Shown: positions 35,786 to 44,315, counted from the first letter of the stretch. The stretch is DNA of 64,000 nucleotides from Marinobacter maritimus (GCF_007671675.1 NZ_VCGW01000003.1:578979-642978); one strand, 5' to 3'. Made by a program: numbers and translations. The notes: generated by a model from the sequence alone, not told the origin.

Positions 35786-36283
35786 CTAAGAGTAATCCGG
35801 AGGCAGAAGGCGGCGCAACCGGTTGTCTGGGCATTGTGCCCTCAAATCCGCGATTGCGGTACCGTTTGGCAGCGTCAGGTCGGGCTTTAGGTCCAGTAGC
35901 GGCTGCAGAGCGAAATCCCGGTTAGGAAGCTCGCGGTGGGGAACGCTAAGCCGGTCGTCGTTGAGTACATGGTTGCCGAAAATCAGCAGATCAAGGTCCA
36001 GTGTGCGTGGGCCCCAGTGGCTTAGCCGTTCCCGCCCATGGGCCTGTTCTATGGCTTGAAGCTGATCGAGCAGAGCGTGTGGGCCAAGCCCGGTGCTGAG
36101 CCACACTGCGCCGTTTACAAAATCCGGTTGATCCTGGGGGCCAACCGGGCTGCTGGTGTAAAAGGGCGCCTGGGCGATCAGAGTAGTATCGGGTAACGCG
36201 GCCAGCTCTGCTACGGCCCTTGCCAGCTGGGCTGCGGGCTCTTGCAGGTTGCTGCCCAGGCCGATGAAGGCATCTGTTCTCAT
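35786..36283 (-). CDS. folK: 2-amino-4-hydroxy-6-hydroxymethyldihydropteridine pyrophosphokinase
   Basis: The 165-residue protein has all HPPK motifs: FIGLGSNLQEPA, FYTSSPVGPQDQPDFVN, GRERLSHWGPRTLDLDLL and PHRELPNRDFALQPLLDL. Its fit to the canonical family is better than that of the paralogue at 31864. Its ATG overlaps the pcnB stop (ATGA). The order pcnB-folK-panB-panC is the standard gammaproteobacterial one, so this is the orthologue of E. coli folK. Confidence 0.95.
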   Translation of the reverse strand: MRTDAFIGLGSNLQEPAAQLARAVAELAALPDTTLIAQAPFYTSSPVGPQDQPDFVNGAVWLSTGLGPHALLDQLQAIEQAHGRERLSHWGPRTLDLDLLIFGNHVLNDDRLSVPHRELPNRDFALQPLLDLKPDLTLPNGTAIADLRAQCPDNRLRRLLPPDYS

Positions 36284-37665
36284 CAGGGTGCTGGCCGTGT
36301 GACCGGTTTGCGGCGGCGACGCTTTTTCGGTGCATCGCTGCTGAGTTCGGAAAGCATGCGTTCCTGCCCACGTTCGTCCATACGCTGGAACTCAGTCCAC
36401 CAATCGCCCAGCCCGGGCTCAATTTCACCGCAAGCTTCCCGAACCAGCAGGAAATCGTAGGCCGCACGGAACCTGGGATGGCTCATGGTTACGAAGGCCC
36501 GCTTGCCTTGCCGGCGGGGAAGGCGCATCTGAAGCTCCCAGATTTCTTTCATGGGGCCAGAGAATCGCTTGGGTATAGAGGTTGCCTGCACCTGGCGGCC
36601 AATAACTTTGCCAATTGCACCATGAAGCGCCGGCTGCACGGGGTCGCCGTTGTCCTGGCGGTGATGCCACTCTTTTTGCAGAGCGGGCCAGAGCATGGCG
36701 GCAAACAGGAAGTAAGGTGTGACAGACTTGCCTTGCGCGATACGCGCATCAGTGTTGCGCAATGCCTGGCGAATCAGCTCGTCAGGCTCGCCAGCCTCGA
36801 TCGCTTTTACGGTTTCGGGGAATAGTGGGGCCAGCAGGTTATAACGGGTAAGTAGGTCGTAGGTGGCTTCGCCGTGGCCAGCCGAAAACAGTTTCAGGAC
36901 CTCTTCGAACAGGCGTGCCGCCGGAATGTGAGTCAGCAGCGGGGCCAGTGTTCCGATTGGGGCTTCGGTTTCGGGCTCTATATCAAAGCCAAGCTTGGCA
37001 GCAAAGCGGATCGCGCGAAGCATGCGAACCGGATCTTCCCGGTAGCGGGTTTCAGGGTCACCAATCAGCCGGAGTTGCCGGTTACGGAGGTCTTCAATGC
37101 CGTTTGCAAAATCAACGACGGTAAAATCGCGGATGCAGTAGTAAAGAGCGTTGACTGTAAAGTCGCGGCGCAGCGCGTCCTCTTCCTGGTTGCCGTAAAC
37201 ATTGTCCCGCAGCAGCAGACCATGTTCGCTGGTTTTGCGATCGTCGTCTGGACTGTCGTTGTCGGCTTCCGCCGCGTTACCACGGAATGTGGTCACTTCA
37301 ATCACTTCGCGCCCGAATACAACGTGAACGATCCGAAAACGCCGACCTATCAGGCGGGAGTTGCGGAACAGGTCGTGTACTTCTTCCGGGGTTGCGTTGG
37401 TGGCTATATCAAAATCTTTGGGCCGCTTCCCCAGAAGGATGTCGCGCACACCGCCGCCTACAAGGTAAGCCTCATAGCCGGAATTGTTGAGTCGGCCGAG
37501 AACTTTTTTGGCAGGTTCGCTTATGACTGAGCGTGAGACGTTGTGCTGGTCTCTGGAGATTTCCCGTCGCTGGTAAGCTCGGGCCTTCTTCTTCCCGTTT
37601 CCGGGGATGAGAGAGCGGAGCTTGTCGACAGACTGCTCGAAGATGGAGGAAATTGATTTTGGCAT
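36283..37665 (-). CDS. pcnB: Poly(A) polymerase I
   Basis: The 460-residue protein has the class II nucleotidyltransferase motif LVGGGVRDILLG followed by KDFDIATNATP with catalytic aspartates. The RRRFR-type region IGRRFRIVHVVFG, RRDFTVNALYY, and an Arg/Lys-rich C-terminus (PKKRRRRKPVTR) follow. It adds 3' A-tails that promote RNA decay. ATG 37665 (MPKSISSIF) was chosen; an in-frame codon at 37725 has no ribosome site. It begins 95 bases after the end of the CrcZ-like RNA. Confidence 0.96.
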   Translation of the reverse strand: MPKSISSIFEQSVDKLRSLIPGNGKKKARAYQRREISRDQHNVSRSVISEPAKKVLGRLNNSGYEAYLVGGGVRDILLGKRPKDFDIATNATPEEVHDLFRNSRLIGRRFRIVHVVFGREVIEVTTFRGNAAEADNDSPDDDRKTSEHGLLLRDNVYGNQEEDALRRDFTVNALYYCIRDFTVVDFANGIEDLRNRQLRLIGDPETRYREDPVRMLRAIRFAAKLGFDIEPETEAPIGTLAPLLTHIPAARLFEEVLKLFSAGHGEATYDLLTRYNLLAPLFPETVKAIEAGEPDELIRQALRNTDARIAQGKSVTPYFLFAAMLWPALQKEWHHRQDNGDPVQPALHGAIGKVIGRQVQATSIPKRFSGPMKEIWELQMRLPRRQGKRAFVTMSHPRFRAAYDFLLVREACGEIEPGLGDWWTEFQRMDERGQERMLSELSSDAPKKRRRRKPVTRPAP

Positions 37666-37759
37666 TGAAATCCGTGGTTGCGTTGAGCAAAACCGAGAGT
37701 TTAACGGTTTGAGCAGGATTTGCACACGTTTGCCTTGGAATCTTGCGTACCCGGATAAT

Positions 37760-38147
37760 CAAAAGGCGGATCCGCTTTCACGAATCCGCCTCCAAAACGT
37801 TGACGATCTGCATTGTTTTTATTTTTTAACGGGATTTTTCTCGTTTTTGTACCCCCACTGTATATCCCCAAAATTGGGGCTTCTCAGCAGTGCAAACGGA
37901 AAGCTTTGAACACAGTGAGCAGTCAAAGACATCGAACGAGTCATCGGTAGGTGCTGCGTCACCTCAAGGGCGATTCTTCTCTGCATCTCTACAACTCGCA
38001 CGTGCCAAGGGACTACCAAAAAAGCAAAGTACCCAAAACACTCAATTCGCTCACGTTCTGTTGTTGTTTTTGTTACTGAACGTATTCCCGCGGCTTTTTG
38101 TTTTTATTGAAGCGCCGCTTTGACACTCTTGTTTTTGTTGTCGTGCG
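37760..38147 (-). ncRNA. crcZ: CrcZ-type small RNA (catabolite-repression antagonist)
   Basis: About 390 nt between cbrB and pcnB, exactly where Pseudomonas encodes CrcZ (~400 nt). No ORF is credible. On the minus strand the RNA would contain at least five A-rich motifs of the Hfq/Crc-binding type. They lie at 38140-38128 (CAACAAAAACAAG), 38109-38094 (CAATAAAAACAAAAAG), 38075-38059 (GTAACAAAAACAACAAC), 37851-37834 and 37830-37811 (AAAAAATAAAAACAATG). A CCCCAAttTTGGGG hairpin lies inside (37867-37880). It ends with stem AGGCGGAT/ATCCGCCT (37791-37764) plus TTTT. The start is estimated 12 nt below a sigma-54 promoter. In Pseudomonas, CrcZ titrates Hfq/Crc away from catabolic mRNAs. Function here is inferred from position and motifs. 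Confidence 0.82.
37761..37791 (-). terminator. Terminator of the CrcZ-type RNA
   Basis: An 8-bp stem (37784-37791 with 37764-37771, core GGCGGAT) has a 12-base loop and a TTTTG tail on the minus strand. The short T-run suggests partial read-through to pcnB is possible. Confidence 0.7.
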
Positions 38148-38157
38148 CTAAATAGGT

Positions 38158-38173
38158 TGCAGTTGGTGTGCCA
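38158..38173 (-). promoter_or_regulatory. Sigma-54 (RpoN) promoter of the CrcZ-type RNA
   Basis: The minus strand reads TGGCACACCAACTGCA. It has GG and GC exactly 10 bases apart and matches the -24/-12 consensus TGGCAC-N5-TTGCA at all but the first base of the -12 box. It is the expected target of the sigma-54 activator CbrB encoded just upstream. Confidence 0.92.
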
Positions 38174-38224
38174 GTTTTGGAAACTTGTTTATTAACATAC
38201 GGTTGGGTTTTTTCGGCCTGTAAG

Positions 38225-38306
38225 TGTTACCCCGTATTCTGTATAAGTGTTACCCGCAACGAGTGCTTTTTCTGTGAAGTGTTACCAAGGGGAACATGCG
38301 GTAACA
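38225..38306 (-). promoter_or_regulatory. Probable CbrB enhancer sites (TGTTAC/GTAACA)
   Basis: On the plus strand TGTTAC occurs at 38225-38230, 38248-38253 and 38280-38285, each inside a longer repeat AAGTGTTACC. The inverted GTAACA is at 38301-38306, so the last pair forms an interrupted palindrome. They lie ~50-130 bp upstream of the -24 box, the usual distance for sigma-54 activators. Pseudomonas CbrB sites are described as spaced TGTTAC/GTAACA half-sites (recalled, not looked up). Confidence 0.8.
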
Positions 38307-38359
38307 ACTGAGTGATCGTTCATGCTTTTTTGGGGGCAGGCGGGTCATACTCTGAACCA

Positions 38360-39757
38360 TCAGTCCCCGGATTTTTTGCTACGGGGGATGCCAAGGCGCT
38401 GCCTGCGCTCCCAGAGGGATTTTCGACTGATGCCCAGTTTCTGAGCCAGCTCTGTTTCACTCATGCGATCCTGGTTTTCAAGCACAAAGTGTTGGAAGTA
38501 GTCTTCCAGGGAAAGGTCGCTGGCGCCTTCAGTGTCGCGAGTGCGAAGCTGCTCGTTATCACCCTCCACCAGAGATTCGGGGATGTATTCGTCGCCGCCC
38601 TCGCCGTCGAGATCCAGCAGTGAAGGCGTGATGATATCGCCATCGCACAGGATACTGGCCCGCTCAATGGCATTTTCCAACTCCCGTACGTTACCCGGCC
38701 AGCGGTGTCGCTCAAGCGTTCGCATTGCTTCAGGGGTCAGGTTCAGGTTCGGCTTGCCCACCCTGCCGCCCTGGGCAACAAGAAATCGCTGCGCGAGTCC
38801 GAGGATGTCGCTTTGGCGCTCGCGCAGAGGTGGAATCCGTATCTGCATCACGTTCAGGCGATAGTAGAGGTCTTCGCGGAAACCGCCGGTGCGGGTCATT
38901 GCTTTCAGGTTTCGGTGAGTTGCAGCGATCATCCGCACATTGACCTTTCGGCTCTGGGTTGACCCCACTTTGCGGATTTCGCCTTCCTGGAGAACGCGCA
39001 GCAGGCGCGCCTGAGCTTCGGCCGGCAGCTCACCGATCTCGTCCAGAAACAGGCTGCCACCATCTGCAGCCTCAATCAGGCCTGTTCGAGCAGAGACTGC
39101 ACCGGTGAACGCGCCTTTTTCATGGCCGAACAGTTCGGACTCGATAAGGCTTTCGGGAATGGCTGCGCAGTTTACAGAGATCAGCGGTTTCGTAGCGCGG
39201 GGACTCAAAAGGTGAAGCGCTCGGGCGACCAGCTCCTTGCCGGTGCCGGATTCGCCCTGCACAAGCACGGTCGTTTCTGTTGGTGCTACTTTGCGTATAA
39301 GTGTGAACACCCGCTGCATCGGCTCACACTGGCCGTACATTATGCTGGCGGGATCGCCGTTTTCTGATGGTGCCGCTGAACCGTTCTGACGTTCGGGAGC
39401 TGATGACCTGGTGCGAGCAAGAATGTTCTCTACGGCTGCCAGCATTTCATCGTGATCAAAGGGTTTGGCGATGTATTCCACCGCCCCCATTTTCATGGAG
39501 TCCACTGCAGAGCGCAGGCTGGCGTAACTGGTCATGATCAATACAGGGGTGTTCGGTGCTCTGTTGATCATTTCCGTGCCGGCGGCACCGGGTAGGCGCA
39601 GGTCTGAAATAATCAGGTCAAACTGATCAGGGTCGTGGTCCTGCTCGGCTTCTTCCACTGAGCCGACATCCTCAACGTCATAGCCGGCATGCAGCAGCAG
39701 CTTGCGGACGGCGGAGCGAATAATGTCTTCATCTTCCACGATCAGAATACGGGGCAT
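38360..39757 (-). CDS. cbrB: Sigma-54 response regulator CbrB
   Basis: The 465-residue protein has a receiver (LIVEDEDIIRSAV; phospho-Asp in IISDLRLPG) and an AAA+ domain with GESGTGKE, GAFTGA and FLDEIGELP. The C-terminal Fis-type helix-turn-helix reads ETELAQKLGISRKSLWERR. Placement behind the CbrA-type sensor and before pcnB identifies it as CbrB, activator of the CrcZ-type RNA and of amino-acid and carbon utilisation genes. ATG 39757 was chosen; it starts 7 bases after the cbrA stop and conserved receiver sequence begins here. A longer reading from 39814 would overlap cbrA. Confidence 0.93.
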   Translation of the reverse strand: MPRILIVEDEDIIRSAVRKLLLHAGYDVEDVGSVEEAEQDHDPDQFDLIISDLRLPGAAGTEMINRAPNTPVLIMTSYASLRSAVDSMKMGAVEYIAKPFDHDEMLAAVENILARTRSSAPERQNGSAAPSENGDPASIMYGQCEPMQRVFTLIRKVAPTETTVLVQGESGTGKELVARALHLLSPRATKPLISVNCAAIPESLIESELFGHEKGAFTGAVSARTGLIEAADGGSLFLDEIGELPAEAQARLLRVLQEGEIRKVGSTQSRKVNVRMIAATHRNLKAMTRTGGFREDLYYRLNVMQIRIPPLRERQSDILGLAQRFLVAQGGRVGKPNLNLTPEAMRTLERHRWPGNVRELENAIERASILCDGDIITPSLLDLDGEGGDEYIPESLVEGDNEQLRTRDTEGASDLSLEDYFQHFVLENQDRMSETELAQKLGISRKSLWERRQRLGIPRSKKSGD

Positions 39758-39764
39758 GGTTGTT

Positions 39765-42728
39765 TCAGAACCTTTCATTCGGGAGGGTGGTGGAATTATC
39801 TGTCTCCGGCTCATAAGCGGGCAGTTTCAATGTAACGCAGGTGCCAAGCCCGGTTGCCGGATGGGCAGGACTTTCAACCTGAATGTTGCCGTAGTGTTCT
39901 TCAATGATGCTGTATACCAGCGACAGGCCCAGCCCGGTTCCCTTGTTGGTTGCTTTGGTGGTGTAGAAGGGCTCAAACACGTGGTCAAGCTGGTCTGATG
40001 GTATTCCTGAGCCCTCGTCAACGACCTCGATCATAGCTGAGTAGCCATCATCCTTGCCAGTGACCCGGATTGCCCCGCCCTCTGGCGACGCGTCCCTGGC
40101 GTTAGCCAGCAGATTAACAAAAACCTGCACAAGCCGTTGCTCGTCACCCAGTATCTGGAGGGTTTCGGGGCAGTTGTTGATGTAATGAATGCCAAGCCCC
40201 TTGTCGCTCAGGGACAGCAGATTGATGGATTCGTCGACGCAACGGCGGACGCTCACGGGCTCGTATCGGTTCGCCTGAGCATGGTTGCCGGTACGTGCAA
40301 AATTCATCAATGATTGCAAAATAGTGGATATGCGCCGGGTTTGCTGTTGTATCTGGCTAGCGGTATCGAGAATTTCCGGATTGTCGGTTTCCAACTTGAG
40401 GTTCTGTGCCAGAGACGAAATGCCGGTCACCGGGTTGCCGATTTCGTGCGCGACGCCGGCGGCCAGGCGCCCAACAGAGGCCAGGCGCTCGCTGTGCATC
40501 AACTCATCTTCAAGCAACCGGATTTCAGTCTGGTCTTCCACCAAAATGATGCTGCCACCATCCGGGTGGTCAGGCCCACTGAGGGCGGCCTTGTGCAGAT
40601 TCAGCCAGTGGGGCCTTCCTTTGAGATCAAGCCGGTGTTTGTAGCGATGCAGATCTTCGCCGCTGTTGAAGTCATCCAGCAGGTGGTGCCAGTGGTCTGG
40701 CAGCGCCATCAGCCGGGCGCCCACAACATCGTCGGCGGTGATCCCTGTAAGTGCTTCAATGGCATGGTTCCACATGAGAATTTCACCATCTTCACCCACT
40801 GAGCAGGCTGGAATTGGCAGGTTCTGCAGGGTCTGACGGTAGTGTCGGCGCAGGTTGTCCAATTCGCCTGCGAGACCGGTCAAACGGTTCTGATAATCCC
40901 CTAAAGCGCGTTCTACGTAGCGGATATCCTGAGCCGTACCGCCCCGGGTCATGGGTTTGAAGCCGAGGTGGCGTTTGACCATATCCCTGGCCACTGACGG
41001 CCCCAGCAACCCTGAGAGGTTGATTTCAACCTGGTCGCGGAGCCGTCTTAGTTGGTAGGGCCGGTACTCAACATTGGGGAGCTTCAATTGCCCGAGGGCC
41101 CGCTCAACTTCCCGCTTCGCCACGTCCAGGCCCAGGGGTTCTGCCATTTGCCGCACAAAGTCAGCGGAGGAGCTTGCAAGCAGTTCGCGGCGCTGCGGGC
41201 GGGAGAGCGCGCCCAGAGAGCAAGCCTGTGCTGCGCTTGTCTCTTCGTTGGTGCTTGTGCTGAGAACCGAGATCAATGCAAACACCGTGACGTTCGCGGT
41301 CAGGCTGACAAACGTGAAAATGTGCCAGTTGCTGTAATCCGGAATCAGGGGGGCGCCCAGCCACTCAAGCAGGTTGGCGGTATGGGAGAACGGCAATACC
41401 AGCGTAATCACCCAGATCACCAGCCCGGCAACAAGCCCTGCAATCAACCCGCGGCGGTTCCCTTCCGGCCAGTAAATAACCCCTAAAGCGCCGGGCAGCA
41501 GTTGCAGGGTTCCGGAAAGCGAAATTACCCCGAGAATGGACAAGTCCAGGTTCTTTCCAAGTGTTTCATGGAATAGCAGTGCCAGAAAGATAATTGCGGC
41601 AATCAGCAGGCGCTTGGTCCATTGCAGCCAGCGATAGATATCGCCCTGGTCTTTTGGAGTTTTCAGTGGCAACACCACGTGGTTCAACACCATTCCGGCG
41701 AGCGCCAGTGTGCTGACAATCATCAGACCGCTGGCCGCAGAAAGCCCGGCAATGTACATAAGCAACGTAAGTGCGGGGCTTTCCAGTGCCTGGGCTATTC
41801 CCAGCGTGTAAAAGTTCGGGCCGGTCGCAACCTCCAGGGCCTGGCCGCCCCAAAGAATCAGTGGAACGGGAATGCCCAGTAATAACAGGTAAAGAGGTAG
41901 CCCCCAGCTGGCCTTGGCGAGAGCTTTGGGTGACGGGTTTTCGCTGAACGTCATGTGGTACATATGCGGCAGTACCACTGCGCCGGCGAACGACATCAAC
42001 ATAAGTGCGCGCCAGCTGCCGTCATCAACGCTAAGGGACATGGTAGTGGCTGGGGTGGTGTTGCTTTCCAGCCAGACCTCCAGGCCGCCCATGCCATCGA
42101 ATACGCCGAAGAGAACAACGCCGCCAATGACCAGAAGGGCAAAAAGTTTAACCAGCGAGTCAAAGGCGATGGCGAGTACCAGCCCCGGATGGTTTTCTGC
42201 TTCCTGGTTGCGGCGGGCGCCAAACAGCATGGCGAACAACACCACGATCAGGCTGAACATAACGCTGATCAGATGTGGTGAGGTGTCCGGAGCGAGGATG
42301 CTGGCAGACGTCGATACCGCCTGTATCTGCATGCTCAGTAGCGAAAGGATGGCAACGCCAGAGCACAGCGTAACCAGCGTCCCCGCCCATTGACTGCGAT
42401 ATCGATAGGCAAACAAATCGGCGAGCGAGGTTAGTTGATAGGCCCGGCCGATCCTCATGATGGGATTGAGCAGAACTGGAGCCAGCAAGAAGGCGCCGCT
42501 GATGCCGATATAATAGGCGAGGAAGCCGTATCCGAATTCGGCAGCCATACCGATTGCTGCGTAAACCGCCCAGATTCCCGCGTACACGCCAAGACTGAGA
42601 GTGTAAACCAACGGGTGGCGCACCCAGTGGCGGGGCACCAAACCACGCTCGGTTACCCAGGCAATGCCGAACAGGGCAGCAAGGTAGAACAGGCTTGCAA
42701 GTAAAAGCCCTGAGGCACTAAAACTCAT
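39765..42728 (-). CDS. cbrA: Transporter-fused sensor histidine kinase CbrA
   Basis: The 987-residue protein has an N-terminal sodium/solute symporter (SSSF) region of about 13 membrane helices (residues ~5-500). A linker, a PAS domain (~640-740, NLPIPACSVGEDGEILMWNHA), and a histidine kinase core follow. The H-box is GRLAAGVAHEIGNP, and the N and G boxes end in GTGLGLSLVY. CbrA senses the carbon/nitrogen state, possibly histidine, and phosphorylates CbrB. The usual length is ~983. Its ATG lies within the last codons of the upstream small ORF, an 11-base overlap that suggests translational coupling. Confidence 0.95.
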   Translation of the reverse strand: MSFSASGLLLASLFYLAALFGIAWVTERGLVPRHWVRHPLVYTLSLGVYAGIWAVYAAIGMAAEFGYGFLAYYIGISGAFLLAPVLLNPIMRIGRAYQLTSLADLFAYRYRSQWAGTLVTLCSGVAILSLLSMQIQAVSTSASILAPDTSPHLISVMFSLIVVLFAMLFGARRNQEAENHPGLVLAIAFDSLVKLFALLVIGGVVLFGVFDGMGGLEVWLESNTTPATTMSLSVDDGSWRALMLMSFAGAVVLPHMYHMTFSENPSPKALAKASWGLPLYLLLLGIPVPLILWGGQALEVATGPNFYTLGIAQALESPALTLLMYIAGLSAASGLMIVSTLALAGMVLNHVVLPLKTPKDQGDIYRWLQWTKRLLIAAIIFLALLFHETLGKNLDLSILGVISLSGTLQLLPGALGVIYWPEGNRRGLIAGLVAGLVIWVITLVLPFSHTANLLEWLGAPLIPDYSNWHIFTFVSLTANVTVFALISVLSTSTNEETSAAQACSLGALSRPQRRELLASSSADFVRQMAEPLGLDVAKREVERALGQLKLPNVEYRPYQLRRLRDQVEINLSGLLGPSVARDMVKRHLGFKPMTRGGTAQDIRYVERALGDYQNRLTGLAGELDNLRRHYRQTLQNLPIPACSVGEDGEILMWNHAIEALTGITADDVVGARLMALPDHWHHLLDDFNSGEDLHRYKHRLDLKGRPHWLNLHKAALSGPDHPDGGSIILVEDQTEIRLLEDELMHSERLASVGRLAAGVAHEIGNPVTGISSLAQNLKLETDNPEILDTASQIQQQTRRISTILQSLMNFARTGNHAQANRYEPVSVRRCVDESINLLSLSDKGLGIHYINNCPETLQILGDEQRLVQVFVNLLANARDASPEGGAIRVTGKDDGYSAMIEVVDEGSGIPSDQLDHVFEPFYTTKATNKGTGLGLSLVYSIIEEHYGNIQVESPAHPATGLGTCVTLKLPAYEPETDNSTTLPNERF

Positions 42729-42894
42729 TGGGGTCCCGCCGCCATTCCAGCCAGAATCCAATAGCTATGAGGCTCGCCCAAATCACGAAGGGGCTGTACC
42801 AGGCGTTCCCGGGCGAGGTCCACCAGTCAAGTATGTTGGGTGAAAATATGTAGATGGCCAGAACCAGCAGAAAAACCAGACGGTATATATACAT
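42718..42894 (-). CDS. cbrX: Small membrane protein CbrX upstream of cbrA
   Basis: A 58-codon ORF, too short for most ORF filters, reads MYIYRLVFLLVLAIYIFSPN, then LDWWTSPGNAWYSPFVIW, then a second hydrophobic stretch and FWLEWRRDPNEF. It has two predicted membrane segments and an aromatic periplasmic loop. Its stop overlaps the cbrA start by 11 bases (ATGAGTTTTAG). Pseudomonas has a similar short ORF, cbrX, translationally coupled to cbrA. The ribosome site is weak. The protein-like composition and exact coupling make it a real gene; its own function is unknown. Confidence 0.85.
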   Translation of the reverse strand: MYIYRLVFLLVLAIYIFSPNILDWWTSPGNAWYSPFVIWASLIAIGFWLEWRRDPNEF

Positions 42895-42944
42895 CAGGCA
42901 TGCTATCCGCGCTGAGGTTTGTGAAAGGCTTTATACCATGTAGA

Positions 42945-43868
42945 TCATCGGTCTGTCAGGTGAATGGCGCCGCGGCGCCAGTGTGTGCGGGCCCACTCGA
43001 GGATGGCGTCGACCGACCCTGTCAACAGGGATTGAGGTGGTTGCTGACCCAAGGCACTGAGAGCCTCAAACAGATTGTTTACCGGGCTGCCGTTGTTCAG
43101 AGCTGGCGCATGGCTCTGTTTACTCAGTTTTTGCCCCTGATCATTCACGATAACGGGAATGTGAAGCCAGTGTGGTGGCGTTGCTTTCAGGGCGTGGTAA
43201 ATCTGTAACTGCTGGGCGGTCATGTCGAGCAGGTCCGAGCCGCGCACCACATCGGTAATGCCCTGTTCTATATCATCAATTACGACGGCAAGCTGGTAGG
43301 CGAAGAAGCCTTCTTTGCGAAGAAGAACCGGGTCATCGATTTCTGCACGGACACGATGATTTTGCGGCCCCATTAACTGGTCCTGCCACTGGCATTGCTC
43401 GTCGTTCAGAGCAAACCGGATGGCGGATGGTTGATTGCTGATTGCCGTATTGCTGTTCCTGCAATGCCGGGGATGTCGGCCATTATTGGCCTGCAGTTGT
43501 TTGCGTGAGCAGCTGCAACGATAGGCAGCGCCCTCACTCAGCAAGTGTTCGATGGCTGAGTGGTAGGCCTCGTGCCGTCGAGACTGGAAGAGTACTGGCT
43601 CGTCGGAAAACAGGCCGTGGGCGTCAAGGCTGTTGAGGATTTCGACGGTGGCTTCTGGTGGTTCCCGAAGTGGGTCGAGGTCTTCTATGCGGATCAGCCA
43701 CCGTCCTCCGCAGGACTTCGCTTCGAGGTAGCTGGCCAGAGCGGTGACAAGCGAGCCGAAATGAAGCGGCCCAGTGGGGGAGGGCGCAAAGCGGCCCCGG
43801 TAGCTGCGCGAGTTCGTCACAGATACGACAGATTGGCCGGCGGGAGCGTTACGATCTGCGCCGGCCAT
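42945..43868 (-). CDS. gluQ: Glutamyl-Q tRNA(Asp) synthetase
   Basis: The 307-residue GluRS paralogue lacks the anticodon-binding half. It has RGRFAPSPTGPLHFGSL (HIGH-type), a zinc site around YRCSCSRKQL ... HCR, DVVRGSDLLD, and QKLSKQ in place of KMSKS. It attaches glutamate to queuosine at the tRNA-Asp wobble position. It starts 15 bases after dksA, the conserved dksA-gluQ pair. An inserted Asn/Ser-rich stretch near residue 145 (RNSNTAISNQPS) is unusual. Confidence 0.94.
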   Translation of the reverse strand: MAGADRNAPAGQSVVSVTNSRSYRGRFAPSPTGPLHFGSLVTALASYLEAKSCGGRWLIRIEDLDPLREPPEATVEILNSLDAHGLFSDEPVLFQSRRHEAYHSAIEHLLSEGAAYRCSCSRKQLQANNGRHPRHCRNSNTAISNQPSAIRFALNDEQCQWQDQLMGPQNHRVRAEIDDPVLLRKEGFFAYQLAVVIDDIEQGITDVVRGSDLLDMTAQQLQIYHALKATPPHWLHIPVIVNDQGQKLSKQSHAPALNNGSPVNNLFEALSALGQQPPQSLLTGSVDAILEWARTHWRRGAIHLTDR

Positions 43869-43883
43869 ATCGGTCGAGTTGCT

Positions 43884-44315
43884 TCAGATGCCAGTCTGGC
43901 GTTCGCGGATTTCGGCAAGTGTTTTGCAATCAATACACAATGTCGCGGTTGGGCGTGCTTCAAGGCGACGGATACCGATTTCAACTCCGCACTGGTCGCA
44001 AAAGCCGTAATCATCTTTGTCGATGCGGTCGATGGTCTGGTCAATTTTCTTGATCAGTTTGCGCTCGCGATCACGGGTACGCAGCTCCAGGCTGAACTCT
44101 TCTTCCTGGGTTGCGCGATCACTGGGATCCGCGTAATTTGCAGCATCCTCCTGCATATGGTGCATGGTGCGATCCACTTCTTCCATAAGCTGTTGCTTCC
44201 ATTGCAATAACAGCTCTTTGAAGTGCTCCAGCATGCCAGCACTCATGTAGTCTTCACCCTTCTTCATTTCGTAAGGAGTGAAGTTAGTGAAACTTTCGTT
44301 TGATGTGTTTGCCAT
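43884..44315 (-). CDS. dksA: RNA polymerase-binding transcription factor DksA
   Basis: The 143-residue protein has the coiled-coil region (HFKELLLQWKQQLMEEVDRT) with tip DPSDRATQEEEF. The C4 zinc finger CDQC ... CIDC and a final helix follow. It enters the RNA polymerase secondary channel and, with ppGpp, represses rRNA and activates biosynthetic promoters. This bears on the rrn-type promoters at the end of the window. The ATG at 44315 gives the N-terminal extension typical of Pseudomonas DksA. Confidence 0.96.
   Translation of the reverse strand: MANTSNESFTNFTPYEMKKGEDYMSAGMLEHFKELLLQWKQQLMEEVDRTMHHMQEDAANYADPSDRATQEEEFSLELRTRDRERKLIKKIDQTIDRIDKDDYGFCDQCGVEIGIRRLEARPTATLCIDCKTLAEIRERQTGI

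Noticed and set aside
37819..38123. Short ORFs in the cbrB-pcnB gap
   Set aside because: They have no ribosome sites or conserved-looking sequence and overlap the sRNA candidate on one or the other strand.
38219..38290. End of an IS21-type insertion sequence (repeated TGTTACC)
   Set aside because: Multiple terminal repeats recall IS21-family ends, but position upstream of a sigma-54 promoter in the cbr locus explains them better as activator sites, and no transposase trace is present.
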